Shown here in pieces: positions 53,311-61,534 of a DNA stretch of 64,000 nt; within the stretch, counting starts at the first letter, position 1; every line of letters starts with the position of its first letter. The notes under the pieces are model-generated. The model was not told the origin of the DNA and searched no databases. It saw only the letters and a program-made list of their open reading frames with translations. Source of the DNA: Hyphomicrobiales bacterium (GTDB lineage: Bacteria; Pseudomonadota; Alphaproteobacteria; Rhizobiales; Rhizobiaceae). The stretch is taken from the NCBI GenBank assembly GCA_900473685.1, contig UCNE01000014.1, positions 62,001 through 126,000 on the forward strand, written 5' to 3'. The translations under genes and the position numbers were made by a program.

Positions 53311-54186
53311 ATGGAAGCCATGAATCATCCAGCCTTTGCCAGCAACCATGTTGCCGTTGTGACCGGAGCAGCATCCGGTATCGGCCTTGCCGCTGCCCGG
53401 CGCTTTGCCGGACTTGGCATGAATGTCGTTCTGGCCGACCTGCCGGGCGAGCGGTTGGACAAGGCGGCGGAGCAAACGGCAGCCCTCTCCCCGCATGGTC
53501 CCGGCAGCGTCGCGGCGATCGCAACCGACGTATCAGACATCGCTTCTCTGAAGGCCCTGGAAGCGGGGGCAATCGCCCGGTTTGGCCGCGTGCACGTGCT
53601 GATGAACAACGCCGGCATCCAGCCTGGCAGTGCAATTCTCAGCGGAACCGATACCTGGGAAAAGGTCTTTGCCGTCAATCTCTGGGGCGTCATCAACGGC
53701 TCACGCATCTTTGCGCCTGCGATGATCGCCCACGGCCAGACAGGCCTGATCATCAATACCGGCTCCAAGCAGGGGATCACCACCCCGCCCGGCGATCCCG
53801 CCTATAATGTCGCCAAGGCCGGCGTCAAAGCCTTTACCGAAGCGCTTGAGCACGAGTTGCGCAACACGGGCGATTGCAAGATCTCGGCCCATCTGCTGAT
53901 CCCCGGTTTTGTCTATACCGGCCTGACCGCCAACGGCCGCACAGAAAAGCCGGACGCGGCCTGGACCTCGCAGGAAACCGTCGATTTCATGATGCAAAGC
54001 CTGGAAAACGGCGATTTCTACATTCTCTGCCCGGACAACGATGTTGACCGGGCGACCGATGAGAAGCGCATTCTCTGGGCTGCGGGTGATATTGTCGAAA
54101 ACCGTCCGCCGCTGTCGCGCTGGCATCCAGACCATGCCGATGCGTTCAAGGCCTTTCTCACCAAGGCTCGCCCGAAGATCGATTGA
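53311..54186 (+). CDS. Short-chain dehydrogenase/reductase
   Basis: This 291-residue SDR has the cofactor motif TGAASGIG (18-25), NNAG (99-102) and N123. The catalytic Tyr165 and Lys169 are in DPAYNVAKAG, with a Ser at about 152 in NTGSKQG. Residues 194-230 after LLIPGFVYTGLT are lid-like. It oxidises or reduces an alcohol/carbonyl with NAD(P); the substrate is unknown. The start could also be at the ATG at 53320. It diverges from the Crp/Fnr gene and precedes the VOC-hydrolase fusion by about 110 bases. Confidence 0.9.
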   Translation: MEAMNHPAFASNHVAVVTGAASGIGLAAARRFAGLGMNVVLADLPGERLDKAAEQTAALSPHGPGSVAAIATDVSDIASLKALEAGAIARFGRVHVLMNNAGIQPGSAILSGTDTWEKVFAVNLWGVINGSRIFAPAMIAHGQTGLIINTGSKQGITTPPGDPAYNVAKAGVKAFTEALEHELRNTGDCKISAHLLIPGFVYTGLTANGRTEKPDAAWTSQETVDFMMQSLENGDFYILCPDNDVDRATDEKRILWAAGDIVENRPPLSRWHPDHADAFKAFLTKARPKID

Positions 54187-54298
54187 TGCCGCATCAACCG
54201 GCGCAGTCCCATAAAGTGGACGATGTGTTCACGCCGCAAGGCTGGCGCAAATCTCCGTTTGCTGCTTTTGTGCGGCCAGATTCAAGAGGTTTCATCCC

Positions 54299-55855
54299 AT
54301 GACAAGCGGCATCCACCACATCACCCTGATCACGCGAAAAGTACAGGCAAATGTCGACTTCTATGCCGGCTTCCTGGGGCTGCGTCTCGTCAAGCGCACA
54401 GCCGGATTCGAGGACGCAGCACAGCTTCATCTGCTCTACGGTGACGAGACCGGCTCGCCGGGATCACTGGTCACGTTTCTCGTCTGGGAGGACGGCGCGC
54501 CCGGCCGCGTCGGCTATGGCCAGTCGAGCGAGATCGCCTTTGCCATTGCGCCGGAAAGCCTCGGCTTCTGGCTCACCCGGGCGCTTCGCTACAATGTGAC
54601 GGCAACCGGCCCGGCGCATGAATTCGGCGAGCCGGTCATCCGGCTGAAGGATCCCGACGGCGTCATCGTCAAGCTGGTCGGCAGCAATGCCGTGACCAGC
54701 CCTTCCCCGCATGTGACGGCCGATATTCCGCAGGAAGACGCCATCCGGCGGGTGCGCGGCGCAACCATCCTGACAGCCACACCCGATGGCACCGCCGCTT
54801 TCGTCACGCGACATTTCGGCTATGCCGAGGCGGACAGGACGGACGCGATCCGGCGCCTCGTCTCGGATTCCGGCGATATTATCGACGTCCGCGATGCCGG
54901 CGGCTTCTGGACGGCAGCACCCGGCACCGGCACCATCGACCACATTGCCTTCCGCGCCCCAAGCGTGGCGGCTGTCAAAGATCTGCGCACGCAGCTTGAG
55001 GCGGAAGACGCGGGCGAAATCAACGCCCATAACCGCAAGTATTTCTATTCGCTCTACGTCCGCGAACCCGGCGGCACGCTGTTCGAATTTGCCACCGACA
55101 CGCCCGGCATGGCGATTGACGAGAGCCTGGAAACGCTCGGAACGAAACTGTTCGTGCCCGAACACTTTGGCGGCAACCTGCAGGACAATCTCGTCATGCT
55201 GCCGCAATTCGGGCTGCCGGGCGAGGAACGTTTCACGGAACGCGATCTGCCGTTCATTCACCGCCTGCACCAGGCGGACAGTCCCGATGGCACGACATTG
55301 GTCCTGTTGCACGGCAGCGGCGCCAACGAAACCAGCCTCCTGCCGCTCGGCCGCCAGATCGCTCCGAATGCGCTGCTCCTCAGTCTGCGGGGCCGTAGCA
55401 CGGAAGAAGGTCACCCCCGGTTCTTCCGCCGGATCACACCCTTCACCTTCGACCAGCAAGATATCGCTTCGGAAGCCGAAGCCTTCGTGGCCATGGTCGA
55501 GGGGGCTGTGTCAGGCTATGGTCTTGACCGCAACAAGCTGGTTTTCGTCGGCTACTCCAACGGCGCCAACATGCTGATCGCCACCATGCTGCTGCATCCC
55601 GGACTGATCCGCAAGGCAGCGCTGCTGCGAATGATGAACCCCTTGGACACGGTACCGGAAGTGAATCTTTCCGGCACCCAAATCCTGACGGTAACGGGAA
55701 AGACGGATGGCTACTCCCGCTACGCCCCGCCGCTGGAAACCGCACTGCGCAACGCGGGTGCCGCGCTTACCACCGTCACGGTCAATGCCGGTCACGAGAT
55801 CGGCGCGATGGACGCGGAAGCAGTTCGCGAATGGCTGAAAACGATCGGGGATTGA
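54299..55855 (+). CDS. Fusion of VOC ring-cleaving dioxygenase (MhqO-like) and alpha/beta hydrolase (MhqD-like)
   Basis: This 518-residue two-part protein begins SGIHHITLITRKVQANVDFY, the start of MhqO-like glyoxalase/dioxygenases, with a second module GTIDHIAFRAP and E in GGTLFEFATD as likely metal ligands. After about residue 320 (DGTTLVLLHGSGANE) an alpha/beta hydrolase of the phospholipase/carboxylesterase type follows, with nucleophile S420 in VGYSNGAN, D470 and H499. In Bacillus the separate MhqO and MhqD proteins defend against methylhydroquinone; here they are one chain. A second, unfused MhqO-like gene and an FMN reductase are close by. Confidence 0.88.
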   Translation: MTSGIHHITLITRKVQANVDFYAGFLGLRLVKRTAGFEDAAQLHLLYGDETGSPGSLVTFLVWEDGAPGRVGYGQSSEIAFAIAPESLGFWLTRALRYNVTATGPAHEFGEPVIRLKDPDGVIVKLVGSNAVTSPSPHVTADIPQEDAIRRVRGATILTATPDGTAAFVTRHFGYAEADRTDAIRRLVSDSGDIIDVRDAGGFWTAAPGTGTIDHIAFRAPSVAAVKDLRTQLEAEDAGEINAHNRKYFYSLYVREPGGTLFEFATDTPGMAIDESLETLGTKLFVPEHFGGNLQDNLVMLPQFGLPGEERFTERDLPFIHRLHQADSPDGTTLVLLHGSGANETSLLPLGRQIAPNALLLSLRGRSTEEGHPRFFRRITPFTFDQQDIASEAEAFVAMVEGAVSGYGLDRNKLVFVGYSNGANMLIATMLLHPGLIRKAALLRMMNPLDTVPEVNLSGTQILTVTGKTDGYSRYAPPLETALRNAGAALTTVTVNAGHEIGAMDAEAVREWLKTIGD

Positions 55856-55919
55856 TGCCCCGCTCAGGCGATTGACGAACTGTAAGCTTTATACGATTTG
55901 GGCTCTGCTGATAATTTCG

Positions 55920-56060
55920 GCACCCCACTCTCCCCGTCATGCTCGCCTTGTGGCGGGCATCCAGCCAGCTCAAGTCCTTGAGCTGAAATAGTCTCTTGAC
56001 CCGGCAGACGCCGGGTCGCTGGATCCCCACCACAAGGGTGAGGATGACGGAGCTTGAGGT
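55920..56060. repeat. Intergenic palindromic repeat, rhizobial RPE/mosaic type
   Basis: Nested palindromes include AGCTCAAGTCCTTGAGCT (55968-55985) and GACCCGGCAGACGCCGGGTC (55998-56017), with ATCCAGC and GCTGGAT as outer arms. The flanks read CCCGTCATGCTCGCC on the left and GTGAGGATGACGG on the right. This is the common 'CCGTCATCCTCGCC' intergenic element of Agrobacterium/Rhizobium genomes. It fills the gap between two convergent genes. Confidence 0.85.
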
Positions 56061-56132
56061 CGTTATTCCCCCAAAGCGGACGCCACAAAATTGGTCAGCC
56101 CTTGGAGCGAGGACTGATATCCCCATAAAATT

Positions 56133-56690
56133 TCACGCCCGCTTTGCAGCCACATAGGCTGCGAAAGCCTCGACAAAGGCCTTCAGCCTCGCCTTCGCCT
56201 CATCATCGGCCAGATGGCCTTCCTTGTCGAACAGCGACGCCGCCTTCGGCAGTATCAATCGCTTGCCGGACCAGAGATCGGCGCCAAGCGTGCGCAGGAC
56301 AGACAGCCAGGCATTCTGGCTGAGCAGCGTGCCGAATGGTCCAGGCGACGTCCCGGCAATGGCAAAGGCGCGCCCGGCAAAGACGTTCGGCGCGCCGGTC
56401 ATCGACGAACTGACCCAGTCGATGGCGTTCTTGAACACGCCGGGCATCGAATTGTTGTATTCCGGCGTGAACAGGATCACGCCATCTGAAGCGGCGATCT
56501 GGTCCTTGAGCAGTTGCACCGCCTCCGGCACACCCTCGCGCTCGACATCGGCATTGTAGAGCGGAATGCCTTCGATGGTCCCGGATGTGAACGTCACACC
56601 ATCCGGCGCAAGTGTCAGGGCCGTTTTCAAAAGCGCTGTGTTGAACGACGCCTTTCGCAGGCTTCCGGAAATGCCGATCAGTTTTGTCAT
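56133..56690 (-). CDS. NADPH-dependent FMN reductase / quinone reductase
   Basis: This 185-residue flavodoxin-like protein has the phosphate-binding loop GISGSLRKASFNTALLK and the flavin-contact motif TPEYNNSMPGVFKNAIDW. This is the ChrR/ArsH-like NAD(P)H-dependent FMN reductase family, which reduces quinones, chromate or azo compounds. The ATG at 56690 has AAAGGA upstream; a TTG two codons earlier is less likely. It lies between two MhqO-type genes, supporting a quinone-detoxification role. An intrinsic terminator and a 95-base gap separate it from the dioxygenase gene. Confidence 0.92.
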   Translation of the reverse strand: MTKLIGISGSLRKASFNTALLKTALTLAPDGVTFTSGTIEGIPLYNADVEREGVPEAVQLLKDQIAASDGVILFTPEYNNSMPGVFKNAIDWVSSSMTGAPNVFAGRAFAIAGTSPGPFGTLLSQNAWLSVLRTLGADLWSGKRLILPKAASLFDKEGHLADDEAKARLKAFVEAFAAYVAAKRA

Positions 56691-56747
56691 ATGCAAGAAT
56701 CCTTTTTCTTTGCCGAAGCATGCGGCGAAATGCGGAAAAGTACAGAC

Positions 56748-56778
56748 AAAAAAGCCGGGAGTTTTGCTCCCGGCTTTT
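56748..56778 (-). terminator. Intrinsic terminator after ring-cleaving dioxygenase gene
   Basis: Perfect 12-bp stem AAAAGCCGGGAG / CTCCCGGCTTTT with a 5-base loop, followed by a T-run on the minus strand (six A at 56748-56753). It lies 8 bases beyond the stop at 56786. Confidence 0.88.
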
Positions 56779-56785
56779 GTTGACG

Positions 56786-57739
56786 TTAGACTAGCGGCTT
56801 CAGCCGGGCCTCGATCTGGACGCGCTTGTGCTCCAGGAACGGCGGCAGCGACAGGCCTTCGCCGAGCGTTTCCATCGGCTCATCCACGGCGAAGCCGGGA
56901 CCGTCGGTGGCGATCTCGAACAGGATGCCGTTCGGCTCGCGGAAATAGAGCGAGCGGAAGTAGAACCGCTCGACCTCGCCGCTCGATGGCAGGCGAAAAC
57001 CCTCCAGCCGTTCGGTCCATGCGTGCAGGGCAGCCTCATCGGGTGCGCGGAACGCGACGTGGTGAACGGCACCTGCTCCTTGGCGGGCCGTCGGCAGGCC
57101 GGGCTGAACAGCAACATGCAGTTCGGCGGTCGGGCCACCCTCACCCATCGAAAACACATGCACCTCGCCATTGCCATCCGGCGATGGATACTGGCGCTGC
57201 TTCGTCATGTTCATCACCTGCTCCAGCACCAGTTGCGTATTGGTGATATCCGGAACGCTCATCGTGATCGGGCCGAGACCCTTGATCTGGTGTTCGGACG
57301 GAACCGGGCTGCGGTCCCACGGATGCGACGGCGCAAGCCCGCCATCGTCGATCAACCGGAAACGCTGGCCTTCGCCATCTTCGAAATCAAGCGACAGGCG
57401 GCCGTCGATCTCGATGACATCGCCGGACGCGATGCTCAGTTCGCCGAAGCGGGCCTTCCACCATTCGATGCTCTCCGGGCTGCCGACACGAAGGCCGGTG
57501 CGCGACACACTATGCGTGCCGCGGGTCTCCCGGTTGACGGGCCAGTCGAAGAAGGTCAGGTCCGTGCCCGGCGTTGCCTCGCCATCAGCATAGAACAGGT
57601 GGTAGGCGGTGGTATCGTCCTGGTTCACGGTCTTCTTGACCAGCCGCATGCCGAGAACCTGCGTATAGAAACGCAGGTTTTCCTTGGCGTTCGCGGTGAT
57701 CGCTGTGAGGTGATGAATTCCTGTCAGTTGCAAGCTCAT
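56786..57739 (-). CDS. Ring-cleaving dioxygenase, VOC family (MhqO-like)
   Basis: This 317-residue protein starts [20 protein letters not shown] and has a second module with [16 protein letters not shown] and E in [13 protein letters not shown]. Together with GIHH these are the metal ligands of extradiol-type VOC dioxygenases. The [18 protein letters not shown] end is typical of MhqO. It would open hydroquinone or catechol rings. The start at 57739 has a GGAGG site. An operator-like palindrome (57819-57835) lies about 80 bases upstream, and a terminator closes the single-gene unit. Confidence 0.92.
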   Translation of the reverse strand: MSLQLTGIHHLTAITANAKENLRFYTQVLGMRLVKKTVNQDDTTAYHLFYADGEATPGTDLTFFDWPVNRETRGTHSVSRTGLRVGSPESIEWWKARFGELSIASGDVIEIDGRLSLDFEDGEGQRFRLIDDGGLAPSHPWDRSPVPSEHQIKGLGPITMSVPDITNTQLVLEQVMNMTKQRQYPSPDGNGEVHVFSMGEGGPTAELHVAVQPGLPTARQGAGAVHHVAFRAPDEAALHAWTERLEGFRLPSSGEVERFYFRSLYFREPNGILFEIATDGPGFAVDEPMETLGEGLSLPPFLEHKRVQIEARLKPLV

Positions 57740-57818
57740 GGCTGCCTCCATTCGTTATATCTGGAGCGAATATCGGCTGCATGAGACGGTTTATAAAGAT
57801 GCCCTGCACGGACAGAAT

Positions 57819-57835
57819 GTTCACAATATGTGAAC
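57819..57835. promoter_or_regulatory. Operator-like palindrome upstream of the MhqO-like gene
   Basis: Perfect dyad GTTCAC-N5-GTGAAC centred about 88 bases upstream of the start at 57739. Size and symmetry fit a dimeric winged-helix repressor site; no cognate regulator gene is adjacent. Confidence 0.45.
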
Positions 57836-57915
57836 GATGATTTGAGCCTTGCCGCGTCAAGCCGGTTTGGACTTGCGGCAGGCTTTCGAGCCCACCCAAA
57901 ACGGGAGCTACTGGA

Positions 57916-58698
57916 TCAGGCGCGAGGCCCGAGGTCGGTCAGATAGGTATTCTCGGTTTTCGAGACCTGGAAATCGGCCGGGTTGATGCTGACGATCATC
58001 AATGCTTCGCCGTGGGGAAGCGCATTGGCCAGAAAGCTGCCATCGGGCGCTGCGATCCGCGACGATCCGGCAAAGGTGAAACGCTCATCGGCGCCATGAT
58101 GGTTGATGTAAGCGACGAAAACCTGATTTTCGAAGGCGCGCGTCTGGATCATGTGATCGGCAATGAAGGTACCGGAATAACCGGCCGGTAGCGCCGTCGG
58201 CACCAGCACCACATCCGCCCCCGCCAAGGCAAGGCGGCGGACATTTTCCGGGAACTCGACATCGTAGCAGATCAACATGCCGCATTTGACACCGCGGTGA
58301 TCGAACAGGACTGTGCCCGGTTCGGGAGCTGAAAACAGCCCGCGCTCGTAATCGCCGTAAAGATGGGACTTGCGGTAGATGACGGGCTCAGCCAGGCCAT
58401 CCACATAAACGGCACTGTTGAAGACCGTGCCTTCCGCCTTCTCAGCGAAACCTGCAATGATCGCAATGCCAAGCTCCGTCGAGATTGCCTGCAGCCGACG
58501 CACCAGAGGTCCGTCCACCGGCTCTGCCAGTTCACGAATAACATCACCAGCGCCGTAGCCGGTCAGCCCGAGTTCAGGCGTGATCAAAAGGCTTGCACCT
58601 TTGGCCTGAGCGTCCCGCGCCGCCTGTTCGATGCGGGCGAGGTTGGCAGCGGTGTCGCCGCTTTCCGATTTCATCTGCAAAGCGGCGATCGTGATCAT
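57916..58698 (-). CDS. Carbon-nitrogen hydrolase (nitrilase superfamily)
   Basis: This 260-residue hydrolase has the intact catalytic triad of the nitrilase superfamily: E42 in ITPELGLTGYG, K110 in YRKSHLYGDYE and C144 in MLICYDVEFPE. It cleaves an amide or N-carbamoyl bond. It overlaps the upstream permease gene by ATGA, so it is the last gene of the polyamine-type ABC operon, suggesting its substrate is imported by that transporter (for example a carbamoyl or acyl amine); this is inference. Confidence 0.92.
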   Translation of the reverse strand: MITIAALQMKSESGDTAANLARIEQAARDAQAKGASLLITPELGLTGYGAGDVIRELAEPVDGPLVRRLQAISTELGIAIIAGFAEKAEGTVFNSAVYVDGLAEPVIYRKSHLYGDYERGLFSAPEPGTVLFDHRGVKCGMLICYDVEFPENVRRLALAGADVVLVPTALPAGYSGTFIADHMIQTRAFENQVFVAYINHHGADERFTFAGSSRIAAPDGSFLANALPHGEALMIVSINPADFQVSKTENTYLTDLGPRA

Positions 58699-59495
58699 GT
58701 GTCGTCCGATGACATAGCGCCGAGCAGTTTCGGCAGATCGCCGAACCGCGCAACAAGGGAGAAGATGATGGCGGCGGTCGCCACGAACAGGATCGTCACG
58801 GATGCCATGGTCGGCGTATAGCCGTAGCGCAACGCGTTGAAGATCTTGATCGGCAGCGTTTCCATGGTGAAGCCGACGGTCATGTAGGCAACGATATATT
58901 CGTTGAGCGACAGCACGAAGGCAAAGGCATAACCCGACACGATATAAGGCAGGATCAGCGGCAGCACGACGGTGCGGAAGATCGTCTTGTCATCGGCGCC
59001 CATGGTTGCGGCTGCTTCGACAAGCGAGCGGTCGATCGCGGTAAAACCGAGCGACAGGGTCACCAGCGGCAACGTCACGAAGAAGATCGCGTGGCTGACG
59101 ACGGCGGTCCACGGCTGGCCGTAAAAACCGGTGGTTGCCCAGAAGGTGAGCAGCCCGAGCGCAGTGATAACCGGCGGCAGCGTGAACGGCGCGATGCCGA
59201 GAAGCTGGAAGATATTGGCCCATGGCGCAATCCGCCGCCAGAGGAACCAGGCGAGCGGCAAGGCGATGGCAACGGCCAGTGCTGCCGACAGGATAGCGAG
59301 CGTCAGCGAGGCAAACAGGGCGTTGCGCCATTCCGGATTGAGGAAGATTTCACCGTACCAGGACAGCGAAAACCCCTTAGGCGGAAAGGCCAGCGTCTGC
59401 TTGGCATTCACCGAAACGCCCGCAACGACGATCATAGGTGCCGCCAGAAACAGGCCGATCAGGAAGAAATAGACTTTGCTGAGCGCGCCGGTCAT
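58695..59495 (-). CDS. ABC transporter permease, PotC-like
   Basis: This 266-residue permease has six membrane helices, beginning MTGALSKVYFFLIGLFLAAP. The EAA loop is SLVEAAATMGADDKTIFRTVVLPLILPYI, in which EAAATMGADD is best conserved. It is the PotC/YdcV class. The start at 59495 overlaps the PotB-like stop by ATGA; upstream in-frame sequence lies inside that gene. It pairs with the 59492 gene. Confidence 0.92.
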   Translation of the reverse strand: MTGALSKVYFFLIGLFLAAPMIVVAGVSVNAKQTLAFPPKGFSLSWYGEIFLNPEWRNALFASLTLAILSAALAVAIALPLAWFLWRRIAPWANIFQLLGIAPFTLPPVITALGLLTFWATTGFYGQPWTAVVSHAIFFVTLPLVTLSLGFTAIDRSLVEAAATMGADDKTIFRTVVLPLILPYIVSGYAFAFVLSLNEYIVAYMTVGFTMETLPIKIFNALRYGYTPTMASVTILFVATAAIIFSLVARFGDLPKLLGAMSSDDT

Positions 59496-60346
59496 GCCGC
59501 TTCTCCCTTGCGTCCTGCCAGAACGGTCAGCGCCACGAGGCCGAGCGTTACCAGTACGAGGAACACTGCCATCGCGGCTGCAAACGGCATGTTCGACTGG
59601 TAGATCGCCTGATCGGTGATCAGCACCGACAGCGTCCAATGCTGCGGACGGCCAAGAAGCTGCGGCAAGAGGTAGGATCCGAGCGCGAAGATGAAGACCA
59701 TGATCAGTGTTGCGGTAATGGTATTGCGCAGCGCCGGAACGACGACCGTGAAAAAGGCCTTGATGGGCGAAGCGCCCAGCGTTCGCGCCGCTTCCGTCAG
59801 TGTCGGGTCAAGCCGGACAAGCGCCGGATACAGCACAAGCACAGTATACGGAAATGCCTGATAGACCATGCCGGTCAAAACCGCGCCAAAACTTGGCAAC
59901 AGCGCCTTGGCTTCGCTCATGATACCCGCCATCACCAGAAGATTGGTGATCCCCGCCGTGCGCGAAAACAGCGTCGACCAGGCAAAGCCGATGATGACCT
60001 CCGACAGCGACAGGACGGACAAAAGCGCCACCAGCCAGACGATCTGCACCTTTCGCCTCATCCGCGTCAAAAGATAGGTGAAGGGAACGGCAAGCACCAC
60101 GCAGCAGATTGCCACCGTCACCGCCAGCATCAGCGAGAAGCCGAGCACATTGGCAAAGAACAGGCTGAGAAAGCGCTCATAATTGGCGAATTGGAAGGCG
60201 GGCACATAGAAGCCGCCTTGCTGGCGCTGGAAGAACGAGACGGCAATCATCGTCGCAAACGGTACGACGAAGAAGACAATGAGCATCGTCGCCGGGAAGA
60301 ACAGCGGGCCGTAATCGCTAAGTTTTTGCGGAGCTTCGCGTCTCAT
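59492..60346 (-). CDS. ABC transporter permease, PotB-like
   Basis: This 284-residue permease has six or so membrane helices and the EAA loop PTLTEAARTLGASPIKAFFTVV. It is the PotB/YdcU class partner of the PotC-like permease. It overlaps the ATPase stop and the PotC-like start by 4 bases each. Confidence 0.92.
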   Translation of the reverse strand: MRREAPQKLSDYGPLFFPATMLIVFFVVPFATMIAVSFFQRQQGGFYVPAFQFANYERFLSLFFANVLGFSLMLAVTVAICCVVLAVPFTYLLTRMRRKVQIVWLVALLSVLSLSEVIIGFAWSTLFSRTAGITNLLVMAGIMSEAKALLPSFGAVLTGMVYQAFPYTVLVLYPALVRLDPTLTEAARTLGASPIKAFFTVVVPALRNTITATLIMVFIFALGSYLLPQLLGRPQHWTLSVLITDQAIYQSNMPFAAAMAVFLVLVTLGLVALTVLAGRKGEAA

Positions 60347-61380
60347 TTGGCCAGCACCACGCAGACGTCGGGCAAAAGCACCACGCCGACCGGCTGACCG
60401 ACGGTGACATCGGGGCGGGCGCGCGGCGTTGACACGGCAACGAGCTGACGGCCGGCAATATCGACAAAGGTTTCGATCGTGCCGCCAAGATCGCGCACGA
60501 AGGTGACGGTGCCGGACAGCGCCCCATTGCCGGGTGCCGTCAGGTGCACGTCTTCCGGCCGGATCGACAGCGTCGCCTTGCGCACACCTGCCCCGAGAGA
60601 CACGCCGGACACCGGCTGGCCGAGCACGGCGACGGCCCCGGTGCCGTCGGCTTCGGCCTCGAGAAGATTGGTCGAGCCGATGAAGTCGGCAACGAAGGTA
60701 TCGGCCGGACGGCGATAGATTTCGATCGGCGATGCGGCCTGGCGGATTTCGCCGCCCTTCATGACGACGACCGTATCGGCCATGGTCATCGCCTCACGCT
60801 GGTCATGGGTGACGACGATGGTGGTGATGCCGAGCTTCTGCTGCAGTTGGCGCAATTCTACCTGCATCGCCTCGCGTAGCTTGGCGTCGAGCGCCGACAG
60901 CGGCTCGTCGAGCAGGAAGAGTTTGGGCGAGATCGACAGTGCCCGGGCGATCGCGACGCGCTGGCGCTGACCGCCGGACAACTTTGCTACCGGCCGGTCG
61001 GCATAGCCGGAAAGGTGGATCATCGACAGAAGCTCATCGACACGCTTCTTCTGATCTTCCTTCGGCACGCCGCGAATGCGCAAAGGGTAAGCGATGTTCT
61101 CGCCGACGGTCAGATGCGGAAACAACGCCAGCGACTGGAACACCATGCCGAGATTGCGCTTGTGCGTTGGAACATGGGTGATGTCTTCGCCGTCAAGCCG
61201 GATCGCGCCGCCGGTCGGCAGGTCGAGGCCGGCGATCATCCGCAAAAGCGTGGTCTTGCCGCATCCGGACGGTCCGAGCATGCAGACGAACGTGCCATGC
61301 GGCACCATCAGCTCGACATTGTTGACCGCGGTGAAAGTCCCGAATTCCTTCGTGACATTGTTGAGGGCGAGGCCTGACAT
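60343..61380 (-). CDS. ABC transporter ATP-binding protein, PotA-like
   Basis: This 345-residue ATPase has Walker A GPSGCGKTTLL, Q-loop MVFQSLALFPH, signature LSGGQRQRVAIARAL, Walker B LFLLDEPLSALD and H-loop VVTHDQREA. A C-terminal TOBE regulatory domain (SIRPEDVHLTAPGNGALSGT) follows. This is the PotA/FbpC class. The ATG at 61380 was preferred over one 7 codons upstream, which lacks a ribosome site and abuts the repeat at 61411. Confidence 0.94.
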   Translation of the reverse strand: MSGLALNNVTKEFGTFTAVNNVELMVPHGTFVCMLGPSGCGKTTLLRMIAGLDLPTGGAIRLDGEDITHVPTHKRNLGMVFQSLALFPHLTVGENIAYPLRIRGVPKEDQKKRVDELLSMIHLSGYADRPVAKLSGGQRQRVAIARALSISPKLFLLDEPLSALDAKLREAMQVELRQLQQKLGITTIVVTHDQREAMTMADTVVVMKGGEIRQAASPIEIYRRPADTFVADFIGSTNLLEAEADGTGAVAVLGQPVSGVSLGAGVRKATLSIRPEDVHLTAPGNGALSGTVTFVRDLGGTIETFVDIAGRQLVAVSTPRARPDVTVGQPVGVVLLPDVCVVLAK

Positions 61381-61410
61381 TGTTTTTTGCTTCTCAAACA
61401 TGGTGGTTAG

Positions 61411-61530
61411 AAAAGCCCCTCACCCTAACCCTCTCCCCGCAAGCGGGGAGAGGGGATGACGGAGCGTGCCGCATATCTCTTCTCCCCGTAAACGGGGAGA
61501 AGGTGGCCGAAGGCCGGATGAGGGGCTTTC
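61411..61530. repeat. Composite palindromic repeat within the polyamine-type ABC operon
   Basis: Two inner hairpins, CTCTCCCCGCAAGCGGGGAG(AG) at 61431-61452 and TTCTCCCCGTAAACGGGGAG(AA) at 61480-61501, are enclosed by outer arms AAAGCCCCTCA and TGAGGGGCTTT. It lies between the binding-protein stop and the ATPase gene. The CGGGGAG-type core and 'GCCGAAGGCCGGATGAGGGG' tail are typical of rhizobial mosaic repeats. Confidence 0.85.
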
Positions 61531-61534
61531 CCCC

